A DNA stretch of 64,000 nucleotides, from the IMG/VR virus record IMGVR_UViG_3300027792_000002, positions 1 to 64,000 of that record. One strand, given 5' to 3'. The translations under genes and the position numbers were made by a program. The stretch comes from a virus. Shown in pieces: positions 39,630 to 47,962 of the stretch. Below the pieces are notes generated by a model that saw only the letters and a program-made list of their open reading frames with translations, did not search any database and was not told the DNA's origin. Every line of letters begins with the position of its first letter. Within the stretch, counting starts at the first letter, position 1.

Positions 39630-42580
39630 AAAGGCTATTATTCATATTGTTGTTTGCCCCGGCGTGGCTATTCGCACAAGACCGGGCGACATCGCAGCAG
39701 ATACTTTCCGGTAGCGGCAACGTGGGGACGGTTACCAGCGTAACTAGCGCAAACTCGGATTTGGCGACAGTGGCGAATACTACCTCTACTCCGTTGATTA
39801 CTATAATCACAGGGGCGGTAGTGGATGATGGCACGGGGTTGAGTACGCAAGACCAGATACATGATTATATCGCTTCGCAGATAGCCAATTTCATAACCAA
39901 AGCACAAACCACAGACAGTTTAAATACCCGGTTGGCTAGCTACCTGCCTAAAATAGACGTGGGGGATTCGATAAATGTTTATATAGCAGGAAAGGTAAAC
40001 TATACGGATTCGGTTACAAAATATGTAACCCCTACTCAATTGGAAACTGAACTAAATGCTTTGCCGGGCGGGCATGATGCTGTAACATTAGCCGGGGAGG
40101 ACTACCTTTCTTTGAGTACGCAGCAAATAACAGCAAACGAAATAGATACGGCAAACATAAACATAGCCGAATTTTCTACATTCGTATCCAACCATTCATC
40201 GGTATCAAGCATAACTGGAAATGAAAGCGCGTTTGACGGATGGGACAAAGATTCATCTGATGACTTTGGAGGGGCTTATTCCAGCCTCTCCGGGATACCA
40301 TCGACTTTTGCCCCGGCGGCACATACGTTTGGTTCTCATTCAGACGTTACAATAACATCAATCGCTTCTGGTGAAATATTCAAATGGGATGGGTCAAAAG
40401 TAATAAACAATACCCTTGCAGAAGCAGGTATACAACCAGCAGGGAGCTATTTGACATCAGAAACAGACGGGTCGGTATCGAATGAAGGCTCTTTTACCGT
40501 ATCGGCTGGGGCTTCAAATACATCGGTCTTAAACTCGAATACTTCCGGTTCGACAGCAGTGACTTTACAAGTAGCCGGGATAAATACTATTTCCGAAGCA
40601 GGGAATACTATCACAATAACCGGGACGGAAGTCGATGGAAGCACCACAAACGAAATTGAACTCCCATCGCAGACAGGAAACAACGGGAAATATCTGACCA
40701 CAGACGGCTCTAATTCAAGTTGGGCGACAGTAGCAAGCGGGGTGACAAACCATAGTTTATTATCAAGCTTGGATTATGCAAGCGCAGGTCATACAGGATT
40801 CCAGCCTACCCTTGTATCCGGGACAAGCATAAAAACAGTAGGCGGGGTGACTTTGCTAGGTTCTGGTGATATAGGGATAATAGGTTCTGCTTACGGTGGC
40901 ACGGGCAACGGGTTCACGAAATTTTCAGGTGCAACCACAGCAGAAAAAACATATACATTGCCGGATGCAAGCGCGACATTATTGTATTCAGGCGGGGCTT
41001 TAGGCACTCCATCATCAGGGACTTTGACGAATTGCACTTTCCCAACGTTCAATCAAAATACTTCCGGCTATGCTGAATCATTGAAAAGCGCATCGACAAC
41101 CGGGTTGTTCAAAGTAACAGGGATAGCGGCAGGTGCTACAAGGACGAAAACAACAAGGGATGCAGATGATACGTTTTTAGAATTAGGCGGTTCTTATACA
41201 CCTACTGGGACTTGGTCATGGACAAGCGCATCGGTGACATGGCCTACGTTTAACCAGAATACTTCCGGGACGGCGGCTGGGCTTAGTTCTACATTGGCTA
41301 TCGCAAGCGGGGGGACTGCCAAGACATCGTTTACTGCCTATATGCCTATCACGGGAGGCACGACCACAACAGGGGCGTTGCAATCAGTGGCAACGGGTAC
41401 TCAGTATTACCCATTATGTTATAATACGTCTTCGAGCCTGCCATCTTTCCAATTATTGCCAGTTGCAGGGGGCGGGACAGGCAAAGCAACCGTAACAGCC
41501 AATTCATACCTAAAGGGCAACAATACTTCTGCTCTCGTAGAAAGGACTTATGCAGAAGTAAAAACAGATTTGAGCCTTAACCTTGTCGAAAACACGGCTT
41601 TATCTACTTGGGCTGGGACTACCAACATAACCACGATAGGCACATTGACAAACGACTTGACCGTAAGCGGCAAACTCACACCCTTATTGATAACCCAATC
41701 AAACTCTGCAACATCCGTCAATAGCGGGTTGCTGGTAAAGAAAGCAGCAGGTACAAGCGCAGCTTATTTCAGCTACGATGAAGCAAATGCAGCAGTAGAA
41801 ATAGATAATCAAGCAAACGTAGCCACCAATTTTCAATGGAGCGGTTCTACTAAGATTTCTATCAGCAACCAAGCAGCGATAACCTTAAAACATGTGATTG
41901 ACGAGCCAGCGACCCCTGCATCCGGGTACGGCGTGTTTTTCTCTTATAACGATGCACCATATTGGAAGGACGACAACGGCACTTTGACAAGCCTATTACC
42001 GACAAGCGCAGCACCTACAAATGCTACTTACATAACCCAGACAACAAACGCTACATTAAGTGCAGAACAGGCATTGAGCAGCCTTTCAACTGGGTTATTA
42101 AAGAATACAACCGGGACGGGAGTATTGTCAATAGCAGCAGCAGGTACGGATTATCAAGCGGTACTTGTTTCAGGCACAAATATCAAAACAGTAAATTCCA
42201 CTTCTTTGCTTGGGAGCGGGGATATTGCCATAAGCGGAAGCACAACTTTGACGGTACAAACATTAACATACAATGCTACCAATACGACTATGGACTACAA
42301 TAGCGGTGCAGCAGGTCTGTTGACTTTGACTGGCAATGTAACTACTTTGACACTTTCAAACGTACCGGACGGCGGTTGGGGTGATATTATAATAATACAG
42401 AACGCCACCGGGGGATACGGGGTTTCGGACATTGCCCATTCCGGGTTGACATTAAGGTATAAAGACGGTCTTCACCCGACAGCCGGGAACATCAGTTCTG
42501 CTGCAAGTGGAAGGACAGTATTGAGCTATATACGAAGGGGGAGCTATTTGTACATAACATTCGGGAGGTTCACAGCATGA
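39626..42580 (+). CDS. Giant tail fibre-like protein with signal peptide
   Basis: The 984-aa product starts MKRLLFILLFAPAWLFAQDR (signal peptide). It consists of beta repeats with recurring NTSG and GTG modules (SGTLTNCTFPTFNQNTSGYA and WPTFNQNTSGTAAGLSSTLA, repeated about 60 residues apart). The C-terminal domain matches the layout of the ends of the other fibres. Similarity with the fibre at 35452 suggests duplication. It probably binds the host surface. Confidence 0.7.
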   Translation: MKRLLFILLFAPAWLFAQDRATSQQILSGSGNVGTVTSVTSANSDLATVANTTSTPLITIITGAVVDDGTGLSTQDQIHDYIASQIANFITKAQTTDSLNTRLASYLPKIDVGDSINVYIAGKVNYTDSVTKYVTPTQLETELNALPGGHDAVTLAGEDYLSLSTQQITANEIDTANINIAEFSTFVSNHSSVSSITGNESAFDGWDKDSSDDFGGAYSSLSGIPSTFAPAAHTFGSHSDVTITSIASGEIFKWDGSKVINNTLAEAGIQPAGSYLTSETDGSVSNEGSFTVSAGASNTSVLNSNTSGSTAVTLQVAGINTISEAGNTITITGTEVDGSTTNEIELPSQTGNNGKYLTTDGSNSSWATVASGVTNHSLLSSLDYASAGHTGFQPTLVSGTSIKTVGGVTLLGSGDIGIIGSAYGGTGNGFTKFSGATTAEKTYTLPDASATLLYSGGALGTPSSGTLTNCTFPTFNQNTSGYAESLKSASTTGLFKVTGIAAGATRTKTTRDADDTFLELGGSYTPTGTWSWTSASVTWPTFNQNTSGTAAGLSSTLAIASGGTAKTSFTAYMPITGGTTTTGALQSVATGTQYYPLCYNTSSSLPSFQLLPVAGGGTGKATVTANSYLKGNNTSALVERTYAEVKTDLSLNLVENTALSTWAGTTNITTIGTLTNDLTVSGKLTPLLITQSNSATSVNSGLLVKKAAGTSAAYFSYDEANAAVEIDNQANVATNFQWSGSTKISISNQAAITLKHVIDEPATPASGYGVFFSYNDAPYWKDDNGTLTSLLPTSAAPTNATYITQTTNATLSAEQALSSLSTGLLKNTTGTGVLSIAAAGTDYQAVLVSGTNIKTVNSTSLLGSGDIAISGSTTLTVQTLTYNATNTTMDYNSGAAGLLTLTGNVTTLTLSNVPDGGWGDIIIIQNATGGYGVSDIAHSGLTLRYKDGLHPTAGNISSAASGRTVLSYIRRGSYLYITFGRFTA

Positions 42581-44292
42581 TAAACCAAATATTCATACTA
42601 TTCTTTTTGCTGGATTTTTTCAGCCTTAACAACATCCCGCAACCAGCAGAGATATTGCAGACTAGCGCAACAGGGATATTCAACCAAGCGCACTCGTCTT
42701 GTATCCGGGGGGACAAAATATATTTAGGAGAACGGTCAACAACCCCTAAAGTAGTCCGATTCAACGACCTTGACGATTTGAGCGATTATACGTCGCAGAC
42801 AATATCCGGGACGCAGGATTTGGAATCAATGGTTTACGACCCTGTTACAGACAATATCTATGCAACAGGGTACGACAATACCACAAATTATTACCTTGAC
42901 ATAGTAGAAATTGACCCGGTAACGCTATCAACTTATACGGTTCACCACATAACGAACGGGGGGAGCAGCTACGTTGCTTATTCGGGACCGTCTATTTGCA
43001 CAGATGGTACATATATATACGGCGTGACCTATGAATATGGCGGCAGTTGCGAATTTTTCAAGATAGACATGTCAACGTGGACGATAGTAGATACCCAAGA
43101 ATGGACGAACGCAGACCGGGGACATTCCTGCCAGATAAACATAGCAAGGGGCGAAATGTATGTGACTTCCTTCGGTGACAATATGTTTGCAAAAGTAAGC
43201 CTATCAGACCTTAGTTATTCGGAAGTTGACATGTCGAGCTATGTGACCAATCCGACAGATGATTTCTGCTATTATGATGACGGCACGACTTGCAGGTGCT
43301 ACATCGCAGGGGAAAACTGGACTGCTGGGAATACGGGGGGCGTGGTAGTCACGACTACAAGCTCAAATGCTTTGTCTGCATTGTCGTTTACGAAAAGCTA
43401 TGGTGTTTACAGGTATGGCACTACTGTTTTGAATATGGGTTACAAAGGCGAGTGCGTACAAACGGTGGATGCTACCGATTATGGCACGACTGAAACATAC
43501 CCTGTCGAAACATCGGGCTATGTATTGAATGAAATGGTAGTATTGAACGGGAGGATATTTGCTACGCACTGGCACGCTTCTGCTTCTGTCTTATTAGAAT
43601 TGTTGATAGGGGATATTGGCATAGAGGGGAGTTACCCGGAATTTGCCGATTATAATTGGAATTTTTCAAACACATCTACCACTGGCAACGCATCGACAAC
43701 GTACCCATTGACACAAAACAACGATCTTTTGATAATGTGCTACAATTCAGAAGTCAGCACATTGCCGTCAACACCTTCTGGATGGACGCTAGACGGATAT
43801 ATCCAAGACAACGGCATTTCTGCCGGGTTCTTTTGGAAACGTGCAGATGGCACTGAATCCGGTTCTCAAATCATTAGCGGATTCCCAACCAACAAAATAG
43901 TTATGACAAATATATTAGTATTTAGGAATTGCATAACTACTGGCACTCCTTTTTCTGGATTCGATTTAAATAATGAATATTCCACCCCGACTACAACTGT
44001 AACTGCCACATTGCCGACTTCTGCTTTTACATACCTAAATACAGTAGTCCTTATATATACAGTAAGCCCAACAAATATTTATCAGGACATTGATAATTTA
44101 ACGAATGGGATAACATTGAATTATAGGCTGAATAATGGTTGTACATTGGCTAGCGGCGAACACGGGCAAATAGCAGTACAAGACTTAAATAGGGACGTAG
44201 TTGGGTCAACAGTAGATGTAAGTACTACGTTAGATAACAGCGCATATTACGTGACTTTTAATTTCAATTTATTGTCGCCTTATAGTGAATAA
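42577..44292 (+). CDS. Beta-propeller adhesin-like protein
   Basis: The 571-aa product starts with a hydrophobic signal-like segment (MINQIFILFFLLDFFSLNN). Residues 40-340 contain repeated propeller-like blades (DLESMVYDPVTDNIYATGYD, CQINIARGEMYVTSFGDNMF, VVLNGRIFATHWHASASVLL). The C-terminal 200 residues form another beta domain (LTQNNDLLIMCYNSEVSTLP). It overlaps the fibre gene by four bases. Likely adsorption protein. Confidence 0.6.
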   Translation: MINQIFILFFLLDFFSLNNIPQPAEILQTSATGIFNQAHSSCIRGDKIYLGERSTTPKVVRFNDLDDLSDYTSQTISGTQDLESMVYDPVTDNIYATGYDNTTNYYLDIVEIDPVTLSTYTVHHITNGGSSYVAYSGPSICTDGTYIYGVTYEYGGSCEFFKIDMSTWTIVDTQEWTNADRGHSCQINIARGEMYVTSFGDNMFAKVSLSDLSYSEVDMSSYVTNPTDDFCYYDDGTTCRCYIAGENWTAGNTGGVVVTTTSSNALSALSFTKSYGVYRYGTTVLNMGYKGECVQTVDATDYGTTETYPVETSGYVLNEMVVLNGRIFATHWHASASVLLELLIGDIGIEGSYPEFADYNWNFSNTSTTGNASTTYPLTQNNDLLIMCYNSEVSTLPSTPSGWTLDGYIQDNGISAGFFWKRADGTESGSQIISGFPTNKIVMTNILVFRNCITTGTPFSGFDLNNEYSTPTTTVTATLPTSAFTYLNTVVLIYTVSPTNIYQDIDNLTNGITLNYRLNNGCTLASGEHGQIAVQDLNRDVVGSTVDVSTTLDNSAYYVTFNFNLLSPYSE

Positions 44293-44320
44293 AATTAATA
44301 TAAACTAAAAAATAAAGATT

Positions 44321-44779
44321 ATGCCTAACGAAGAACCAGTATTCATACCCCCGAAGCCGGGGGGCGACAAAAGTGCAAAGCTGCAAGAGCCGCAATTGAT
44401 AAAAAAGTGGATGGTCTATACGGTCATGGGGATTTCCGTGTATTACCTCTTGGTGTATGTATTCATTTCCATCTATTATTATTCTGGGATGGGCAAACTG
44501 AATGAATTGTATGCCATATCCTCTAATCTGTCATTGGCAGGGCTGATGTTCGTATTCTTGCGGCTTTTTGAAAAAGGGAAGATAAATTTACATATAAGGG
44601 CAGTGATTTTAACAAGCGTGATATTCTTTGCTTCGCTTTCGATGATATACCTAGTGCAATGGGTAATCTATGGCAAAAGCTATACTTTGAGCAAACAGGC
44701 ATTGATATTGAGCTTAGTGGCAACCTTTATATACATTGTTTATGATATTGTTAGAACTCATTCAAATCGAGCCAAGTAG
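44321..44779 (+). CDS. Multi-pass membrane protein, holin candidate (152 aa)
   Basis: The 152-aa product has an acidic, proline-rich cytoplasmic start (MPNEEPVFIPPKPGGDKSAK) and four hydrophobic segments (about residues 30-52, 60-80, 88-108, 118-140). It lies directly before the endolysin, the usual location of holins. It overlaps the next gene by 44 bases. Confidence 0.6.
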   Translation: MPNEEPVFIPPKPGGDKSAKLQEPQLIKKWMVYTVMGISVYYLLVYVFISIYYYSGMGKLNELYAISSNLSLAGLMFVFLRLFEKGKINLHIRAVILTSVIFFASLSMIYLVQWVIYGKSYTLSKQALILSLVATFIYIVYDIVRTHSNRAK

Positions 44780-45062
44780 CGTGATTAGTTTTTTAGTCGG
44801 AATATCCGGGTTGATCGGCGTGTTTTATGGCGTAAAATCGTATTACAAGAAACACAAACCAGTCGAAATGGCCGACATAGAGGAAGTAAAAAAAGAAACG
44901 ATGGATCGTGTCAAATTGGTAGAGGCAGACGTAAAGTGCAAGGCAGATAAAACGTATGTCGATGATCGTATAGAATCTATCTATAAACGGTTAGACCGTG
45001 ATGCCGACAATATCGACAAAAAATTGAATATCATAATAGGGTTTTATGAAAGGAAAAAATAA
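44736..45062 (+). CDS. Membrane-anchored coiled-coil protein, lysis accessory
   Basis: The 108-aa product begins with a hydrophobic segment (FLVGISGLIGVFYGVKSYYK at about 17-36) followed by a charged coiled coil (EEVKKETMDRVKLVEADVKC...). The topology suits a spanin or holin-accessory protein that bridges the envelope. It lies between holin candidate and endolysin, overlapping both. Confidence 0.55.
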   Translation: MFMILLELIQIEPSSVISFLVGISGLIGVFYGVKSYYKKHKPVEMADIEEVKKETMDRVKLVEADVKCKADKTYVDDRIESIYKRLDRDADNIDKKLNIIIGFYERKK

Positions 45063-45403
45063 TGAATAATTTGACGTTAAGGCAAAAGCAAAGCATATTC
45101 TTAAAAAATGCAGCTAAATTGATTCTTTGGGCATTTGAAAACGGGTTTGAACTTACTGGGGGAGAACTTTTACGTACCGAATCACAACAAGCAGAATACG
45201 TTAAAACAGGCAAATCAAAGACAATGAATAGCCGACACCTGCAAAAGTTGGCTATCGACATTAATTTGTTTGTCGATGGCAAATATAGGTATGACAAAGA
45301 AGCATACAAACTCCTTGCTGAATATTGGAAAACATTACACCAAGACAATGTTGCGGGGTACGATTGGGGCTGGGATGCAAACCATTTTGAAATGAAACCT
45401 TAA
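45062..45403 (+). CDS. M15-family peptidase endolysin
   Basis: The 113-aa product has the zinc site of M15 peptidases (L-Ala-D-Glu/VanY type): SRHLQKLAIDINLF with H59 and D66, and WGWDANHFEMKP with H108. It would cut peptidoglycan cross-bridges at lysis. It lacks a signal peptide, so it needs the holin. The length is at the short end for the family but all three metal ligands are present. Confidence 0.8.
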   Translation: MNNLTLRQKQSIFLKNAAKLILWAFENGFELTGGELLRTESQQAEYVKTGKSKTMNSRHLQKLAIDINLFVDGKYRYDKEAYKLLAEYWKTLHQDNVAGYDWGWDANHFEMKP

Positions 45404-45413
45404 ATATTAAATT

Positions 45414-45683
45414 ATGAGTTGGTTTAAAAAAACATGGGAATTTTTAAAGAACAAAAAAACCTATTTGACCGTAGGCGGGTTCTTGTCATGGAAAATAGTC
45501 AATGCTTTTATAAATACGGGGGTAACACAAGAACAGGAAACAGTGATCGACCTTGCGTTTGAAACATTGATGGGTTACGGGTTATTCGACAAGTTGAGGC
45601 GGAATGAGAAAGAAAACAATACTATCGGTAAAACAATCGAAAATGCAGGGAAAATTTTTAAACAAAACCGAAAAAGAGATTGA
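45414..45683 (+). CDS. Small protein of the lysis region (89 aa)
   Basis: The 89-aa product (MSWFKKTWEFLKNKKTYLTV...) has one moderately hydrophobic segment (TVGGFLSWKIVNAFINTGVT) and a charged C-terminus. This resembles small holin-like phage proteins (YLTVGG..). It overlaps the frame at 45604. Lysis role is inferred from position. Confidence 0.55.
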   Translation: MSWFKKTWEFLKNKKTYLTVGGFLSWKIVNAFINTGVTQEQETVIDLAFETLMGYGLFDKLRRNEKENNTIGKTIENAGKIFKQNRKRD

Positions 45684-45774
45684 GAGCCTGATAAAATTCA
45701 GGTTCAAAATAAATATAAACATTAATAAATTAATAAAGAAAGCGAGGAAGCTATGGGAGAAATTGAAAAATTAG
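45604..45774 (+). CDS. Small basic overlapping frame (56 aa)
   Basis: A frame from ATG 45604 to TAG 45774 overlaps the 3' end of 45414-45683 and the start of 45753-46109. The product (MRKKTILSVKQSKMQGKFLN...) is about 40% lysine/arginine and asparagine. Rz1-like genes can be nested like this, but it lacks a lipobox. It could be translated or be chance. Confidence 0.35.
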   Translation: MRKKTILSVKQSKMQGKFLNKTEKEIESLIKFRFKINININKLIKKARKLWEKLKN

Positions 45775-46109
45775 GCATTGATGTCTTGGAAAAAGACTTG
45801 GTAGTCTTGGCAAAACTTACCGGGGCAATCGACAAAGCCCTGGAGGACGACAAAATTAGTACCGGGGAATGGATTGGCATCGGCTTTAAAGCCGTTGACT
45901 TGGTAGGCGTTTTCAAAAACATCAAAAAAGCGAAAGCACAATTGATGAATTTGGACTTGGAAGAAAAAGAGCAACTAAAATCGACTTTTGTCAAAGAATT
46001 TGATATTTCAAACGACAAAGTAGAGGAAGTTGTCGAAAGCATTATTGTTATAGCCATTGATTTGGCTGTCGGAATGGAACTTATTGGAGGAAATGCAAAA
46101 GCTGCATAA
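45753..46109 (+). CDS. Last gene of the late operon (118 aa)
   Basis: The 118-aa product (MGEIEKLGIDVLEKDLVVLA...) is helical with an acidic second half (ISNDKVEEVVESIIVIAIDL). It resembles small helical proteins found at the end of late operons. A strong terminator follows at 46147. Function unknown. Confidence 0.55.
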   Translation: MGEIEKLGIDVLEKDLVVLAKLTGAIDKALEDDKISTGEWIGIGFKAVDLVGVFKNIKKAKAQLMNLDLEEKEQLKSTFVKEFDISNDKVEEVVESIIVIAIDLAVGMELIGGNAKAA

Positions 46110-46146
46110 GCTTCCTGTTTTCATAGTTTTAGTTTAGTTTTTGATT

Positions 46147-46169
46147 AACCCCGGAAAATTTTCCGGGGT
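46147..46169. terminator. Intrinsic terminator of the late operon
   Basis: ACCCCGGAAAATTTTCCGGGGT (46147-46168) is a nearly perfect palindrome with A/T flanks. It ends the late plus-strand operon and can also stop the convergent minus-strand gene at 46197-46415. Confidence 0.75.
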
Positions 46170-46196
46170 TTAAAAAACAGAAAATAATGACTGTTT

Positions 46197-46415
46197 TTAA
46201 TTTAGCAACAAAACAATATCCTTAGCGAAAATTCCGGCTACTTGGTCGAGCAGGGCAAAGTCGAGTGTTTTGCCAGCCTCGAAGTCAACATATTTGCGGA
46301 GGCTAACATTTAAGTTTTTAGCCATTTGTGCCTGCGTGCAATTTTTTGCACGTTCTATTTTTAATTGTGCAAGAATTTGCACATAATTGTTGCTTAGTTT
46401 ATCTGAAACCACCAT
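46197..46415 (-). CDS. HTH regulator at the left edge of array 2
   Basis: The 72-aa product has an XRE-type helix-turn-helix (NCTQAQMAKNLNVSLRKYVD, residues 30-49). The gene lies 40 bases from the left edge of array 2, and its leader ends in TATAAACGAGTTA, the same sequence found beside array 1 and the regulator at 970-1197. It may control late or lysogeny functions, or array expression. Confidence 0.65.
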   Translation of the reverse strand: MVVSDKLSNNYVQILAQLKIERAKNCTQAQMAKNLNVSLRKYVDFEAGKTLDFALLDQVAGIFAKDIVLLLN

Positions 46416-46455
46416 AATATCAGTTAGTTATTAAAAATATAGATATATAAACGAG

Positions 46456-46674
46456 TTATGCCTCATTTGTAAGACACAGTAATCTAAATATCACACCATC
46501 TAATTTTTGTGCTGATGCTTCATCGTCTCGATTTCTTGCTTCTACCTTCAATTGTTCTAAATCTGTTATGATTTGATTGTCTCTTTGTAAAACAGCTTTA
46601 CGAGAAAAACGAGGCATAACAGCACCTATACCCAATTGGGCAGTTTCTTGGTTATTCAAATTTTCGTGTATCAT
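46456..46674 (-). CDS. Cassette protein whose start and stop lie in the cores
   Basis: The frame is open from 46674, but an ATG sits inside the core itself (GTTATGCC, ATG at 46615-46617), giving MPRFSRKAVLQRDNQIITDL..., 53 aa. The stop TAA lies in the other core (46456-46458). The gene therefore fills the cassette exactly. The longer version would add residues encoded by the attC arm (TAQLGIGAV). The product is charged and helical, function unknown. Confidence 0.55.
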   Translation of the reverse strand: MIHENLNNQETAQLGIGAVMPRFSRKAVLQRDNQIITDLEQLKVEARNRDDEASAQKLDGVIFRLLCLTNEA

Positions 46675-46748
46675 ATTTACTTTATTTTAAGTTGATAATT
46701 TTCTGTTTCAAATTGCCAAACTGGGCATAGCTGCGAACCGTTAGCGTT
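46613..46748 (-). repeat. attC-like site 2.1
   Basis: Core GGCATAAC (46613-46620), arm CAGCACCTATACCCAATTGG, return arm CCAAACTGGGCATAGCTG and core GTTAGCGTT (46740-46748). The CCTATA / CATAGCTG arm family is shared with sites 54223, 54834 and 55963 of array 3. Confidence 0.8.
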
Positions 46749-47004
46749 CAGTTTGCTGATGTTTGCAAGTTGCTTTATAATAACAAATATGTGTTTTGGG
46801 TGTATGAAAATGGCATTCCATAGCATTGTGATCGCAAACCGTTCGCTTCGAAACGCTAACATTTTGCAAATCCAATATTTTTAACTCACAGACGTATAAA
46901 ATCATGTCTTTTTCTTCCTGTCCGGGGTAATCACTAACGGTTACATCTTTTATAAAATTTTCTAATCGTTTCCAAAATCCTAATTCTTTCGTGTAATCCT
47001 TCAT
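46741..47004 (-). CDS. Cassette-borne hypothetical protein, starts inside an attC loop
   Basis: The 87-aa frame starts in the loop of attC site 2.2, passes through its arm and core, and stops in the next core (TTA at 46741). The product has a charged helical N-terminus (MKDYTKELGFWKRLENFIKD) and a Cys/His-rich C-terminus (ECHFHTPKTHICYYKATCKH) that could bind zinc. The function is unknown. Confidence 0.5.
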   Translation of the reverse strand: MKDYTKELGFWKRLENFIKDVTVSDYPGQEEKDMILYVCELKILDLQNVSVSKRTVCDHNAMECHFHTPKTHICYYKATCKHQQTER

Positions 47005-47061
47005 TTTATTGGTTTTTAAAATTCGTTAAAAATACTGTACTTGCAAGTTGCCGTTAGAGCG
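46852..47061 (-). repeat. attC-like site 2.2
   Basis: Core AACGCTAAC (46852-46860) followed by an arm with TTTGCAAATCC and TATTTTTAAC, return arm GTTAAAAATACTGTACTTGC, core GTTAGAGCG (47053-47061). The arms match closely over about 24 bases. The loop of about 140 bases contains the 5' half of the gene 46741-47004. Confidence 0.7.
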
Positions 47062-47134
47062 GAAGCCCGAAGGGCTTTCGCTCTAACGGCTCCGTGCTTT
47101 GCGCGAGTCCAGCCCTTCGGGACTGTCCTCTAAC
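47053..47134. repeat. Mini-cassette copy B (no gene)
   Basis: The same design as copy A at 3129-3210: inner palindrome GTTAGAGCG to CGCTCTAAC (47053-47087), then a second left half-site ending at CTCTAAC (47128-47134). Only a few single-base differences from copy A were found by eye. It is followed by the attC whose loop is inverted relative to copy A. Confidence 0.7.
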
Positions 47135-47188
47135 ACGTGCTTTGCGCCAGGCGCAAGCCCGTGCGCAAAGCACGAAGCCGTTAGGCAC
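47128..47188 (-). repeat. Short attC-like site 2.3
   Basis: Core CTCTAAC, stem GCTTTGCGC / GCGCAAAGC, core GTTAGGCAC (47180-47188). The loop at 47148-47162 (CAGGCGCAAGCCCGT) is exactly the reverse complement of the loop at 3224-3238. Confidence 0.8.
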
Positions 47189-47192
47189 AATA

Positions 47193-47423
47193 CTAAGACT
47201 GCGCCCGTAACCATTCTGTAAGTTTCTTTTTTGCATCGTATCTTTCGACTTTGCCAATTTGCACATTAAATGAACCCATCCTTTGATAACATTCTCCGTA
47301 ATAATTTGAAAAAGCAACGAAGTTATTATTTCTAACAACCCAATAATTACCCCGAAATGAGTAAACCCCATCTTTTCGTGTCTTTGCCTTATCGTGCAGT
47401 AAAATAGTTTCGTCAATTGTCAT
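47193..47423 (-). CDS. Cassette-borne hypothetical protein (76 aa)
   Basis: The start at 47423 (MTIDETILLHDKAKTRKDGV...) lies 14 bases inside the cassette bounded by GTTAGGCAC (47180) and GTGCCTAAC (47437). The product is beta rich (YSFRGNYWVVRNNNFVAFSN) and ends in a helix (KKKLTEWLRAQS). This looks like a small globular protein of unknown function. Confidence 0.65.
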   Translation of the reverse strand: MTIDETILLHDKAKTRKDGVYSFRGNYWVVRNNNFVAFSNYYGECYQRMGSFNVQIGKVERYDAKKKLTEWLRAQS

Positions 47424-47436
47424 GATAAAAAGTACT

Positions 47437-47569
47437 GTGCCTAACACTAAATATAAAATATACGGGTGTTAGTGCGTATTTGAACGGTACTACCTTTAAT
47501 TAAGTGTTGTGTATCGGGATAGGATACCGCTTTTAATCCCGTACATTTCATATTTTTAACGTTAGGCAC
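47437..47569 (-). repeat. attC-like site 2.4
   Basis: Core GTGCCTAAC (47437-47445), arm AAATATAAAATATACGGG, return arm CCCGTACATTTCATATTTTT and core GTTAGGCAC (47561-47569). Same arm family as site 1.2. Confidence 0.8.
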
Positions 47570-47571
47570 AA

Positions 47572-47853
47572 TTAAACCACCTGCCTACTATGGTCTGAAT
47601 CAACAACCCGCTTAATTGGTGTTTCATATACTTTTACTCCTGTTATAGTATCGCCTTTGTCGTTAAATGTGATATTCGTTACTACTTCGGATGGCTTCTT
47701 GCTTTCTTGTACAATTCCAATCCACCTGTGGTTTTCATTAGAGAAACTTCCGTTTTCCATTTTGAAGCCAGCACTACCAAAAGCGTTTTCTAAAACTTGG
47801 TAAAGTGTTGTTTCTTCTAATTGCCCTTTTGAGTTTTTAATATAAATTTCCAT
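47572..47853 (-). CDS. Cassette-borne hypothetical protein (93 aa)
   Basis: The 93-aa product (MEIYIKNSKGQLEETTLYQV...) fits a cassette bounded by GTTAGGCAC (47561) and GTGCCTAAC (47868). It has a beta-hairpin start, a helix (VLENAFGSAGFKMENG) and strands (TNITFNDKGDTITGVKVYET). No family recognised. Confidence 0.65.
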   Translation of the reverse strand: MEIYIKNSKGQLEETTLYQVLENAFGSAGFKMENGSFSNENHRWIGIVQESKKPSEVVTNITFNDKGDTITGVKVYETPIKRVVDSDHSRQVV

Positions 47854-47867
47854 GATAATAATTAACT

Positions 47868-47958
47868 GTGCCTAACAAGCGGTCATAAAACATGCCGCAA
47901 TTAGGCGGGTTTGCCACGCTTCTACTCAAACACGTCACCGTTAAAGCTATGTTAGCGG
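47868..47958 (-). repeat. Probable attC-like site 2.5, right end of array 2
   Basis: The left core GTGCCTAAC (47868-47876) is clear and is followed by AAGCGG. The right core could be GTTAAAGC (47940) or GTTAGCGG (47951). Arms pair only weakly, so this site may be degenerate. Confidence 0.45.
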
Positions 47959-47962
47959 TAAT

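Larger units (their letters stand above)
46455..47958 (-). mobile_element. Integron-like cassette array 2 (no integrase)
   Basis: Five attC-like sites separate four or five short units with complementary ends, for example GTTATGCC (46455) with GGCATAAC (46613), GTTAGCGTT (46740) with AACGCTAAC (46852) and GTTAGGCAC (47180) with GTGCCTAAC (47437). One unit is the gene-less mini-cassette also found in array 1. The right end is less clear than in arrays 1 and 3. No integrase is visible within the array or beside it. Confidence 0.78.

Noticed and set aside
47940-47958. Choice of exact right core of array 2
   Set aside because: GTTAAAGC and GTTAGCGG both fit loosely and arms are weak, so no precise boundary is claimed.
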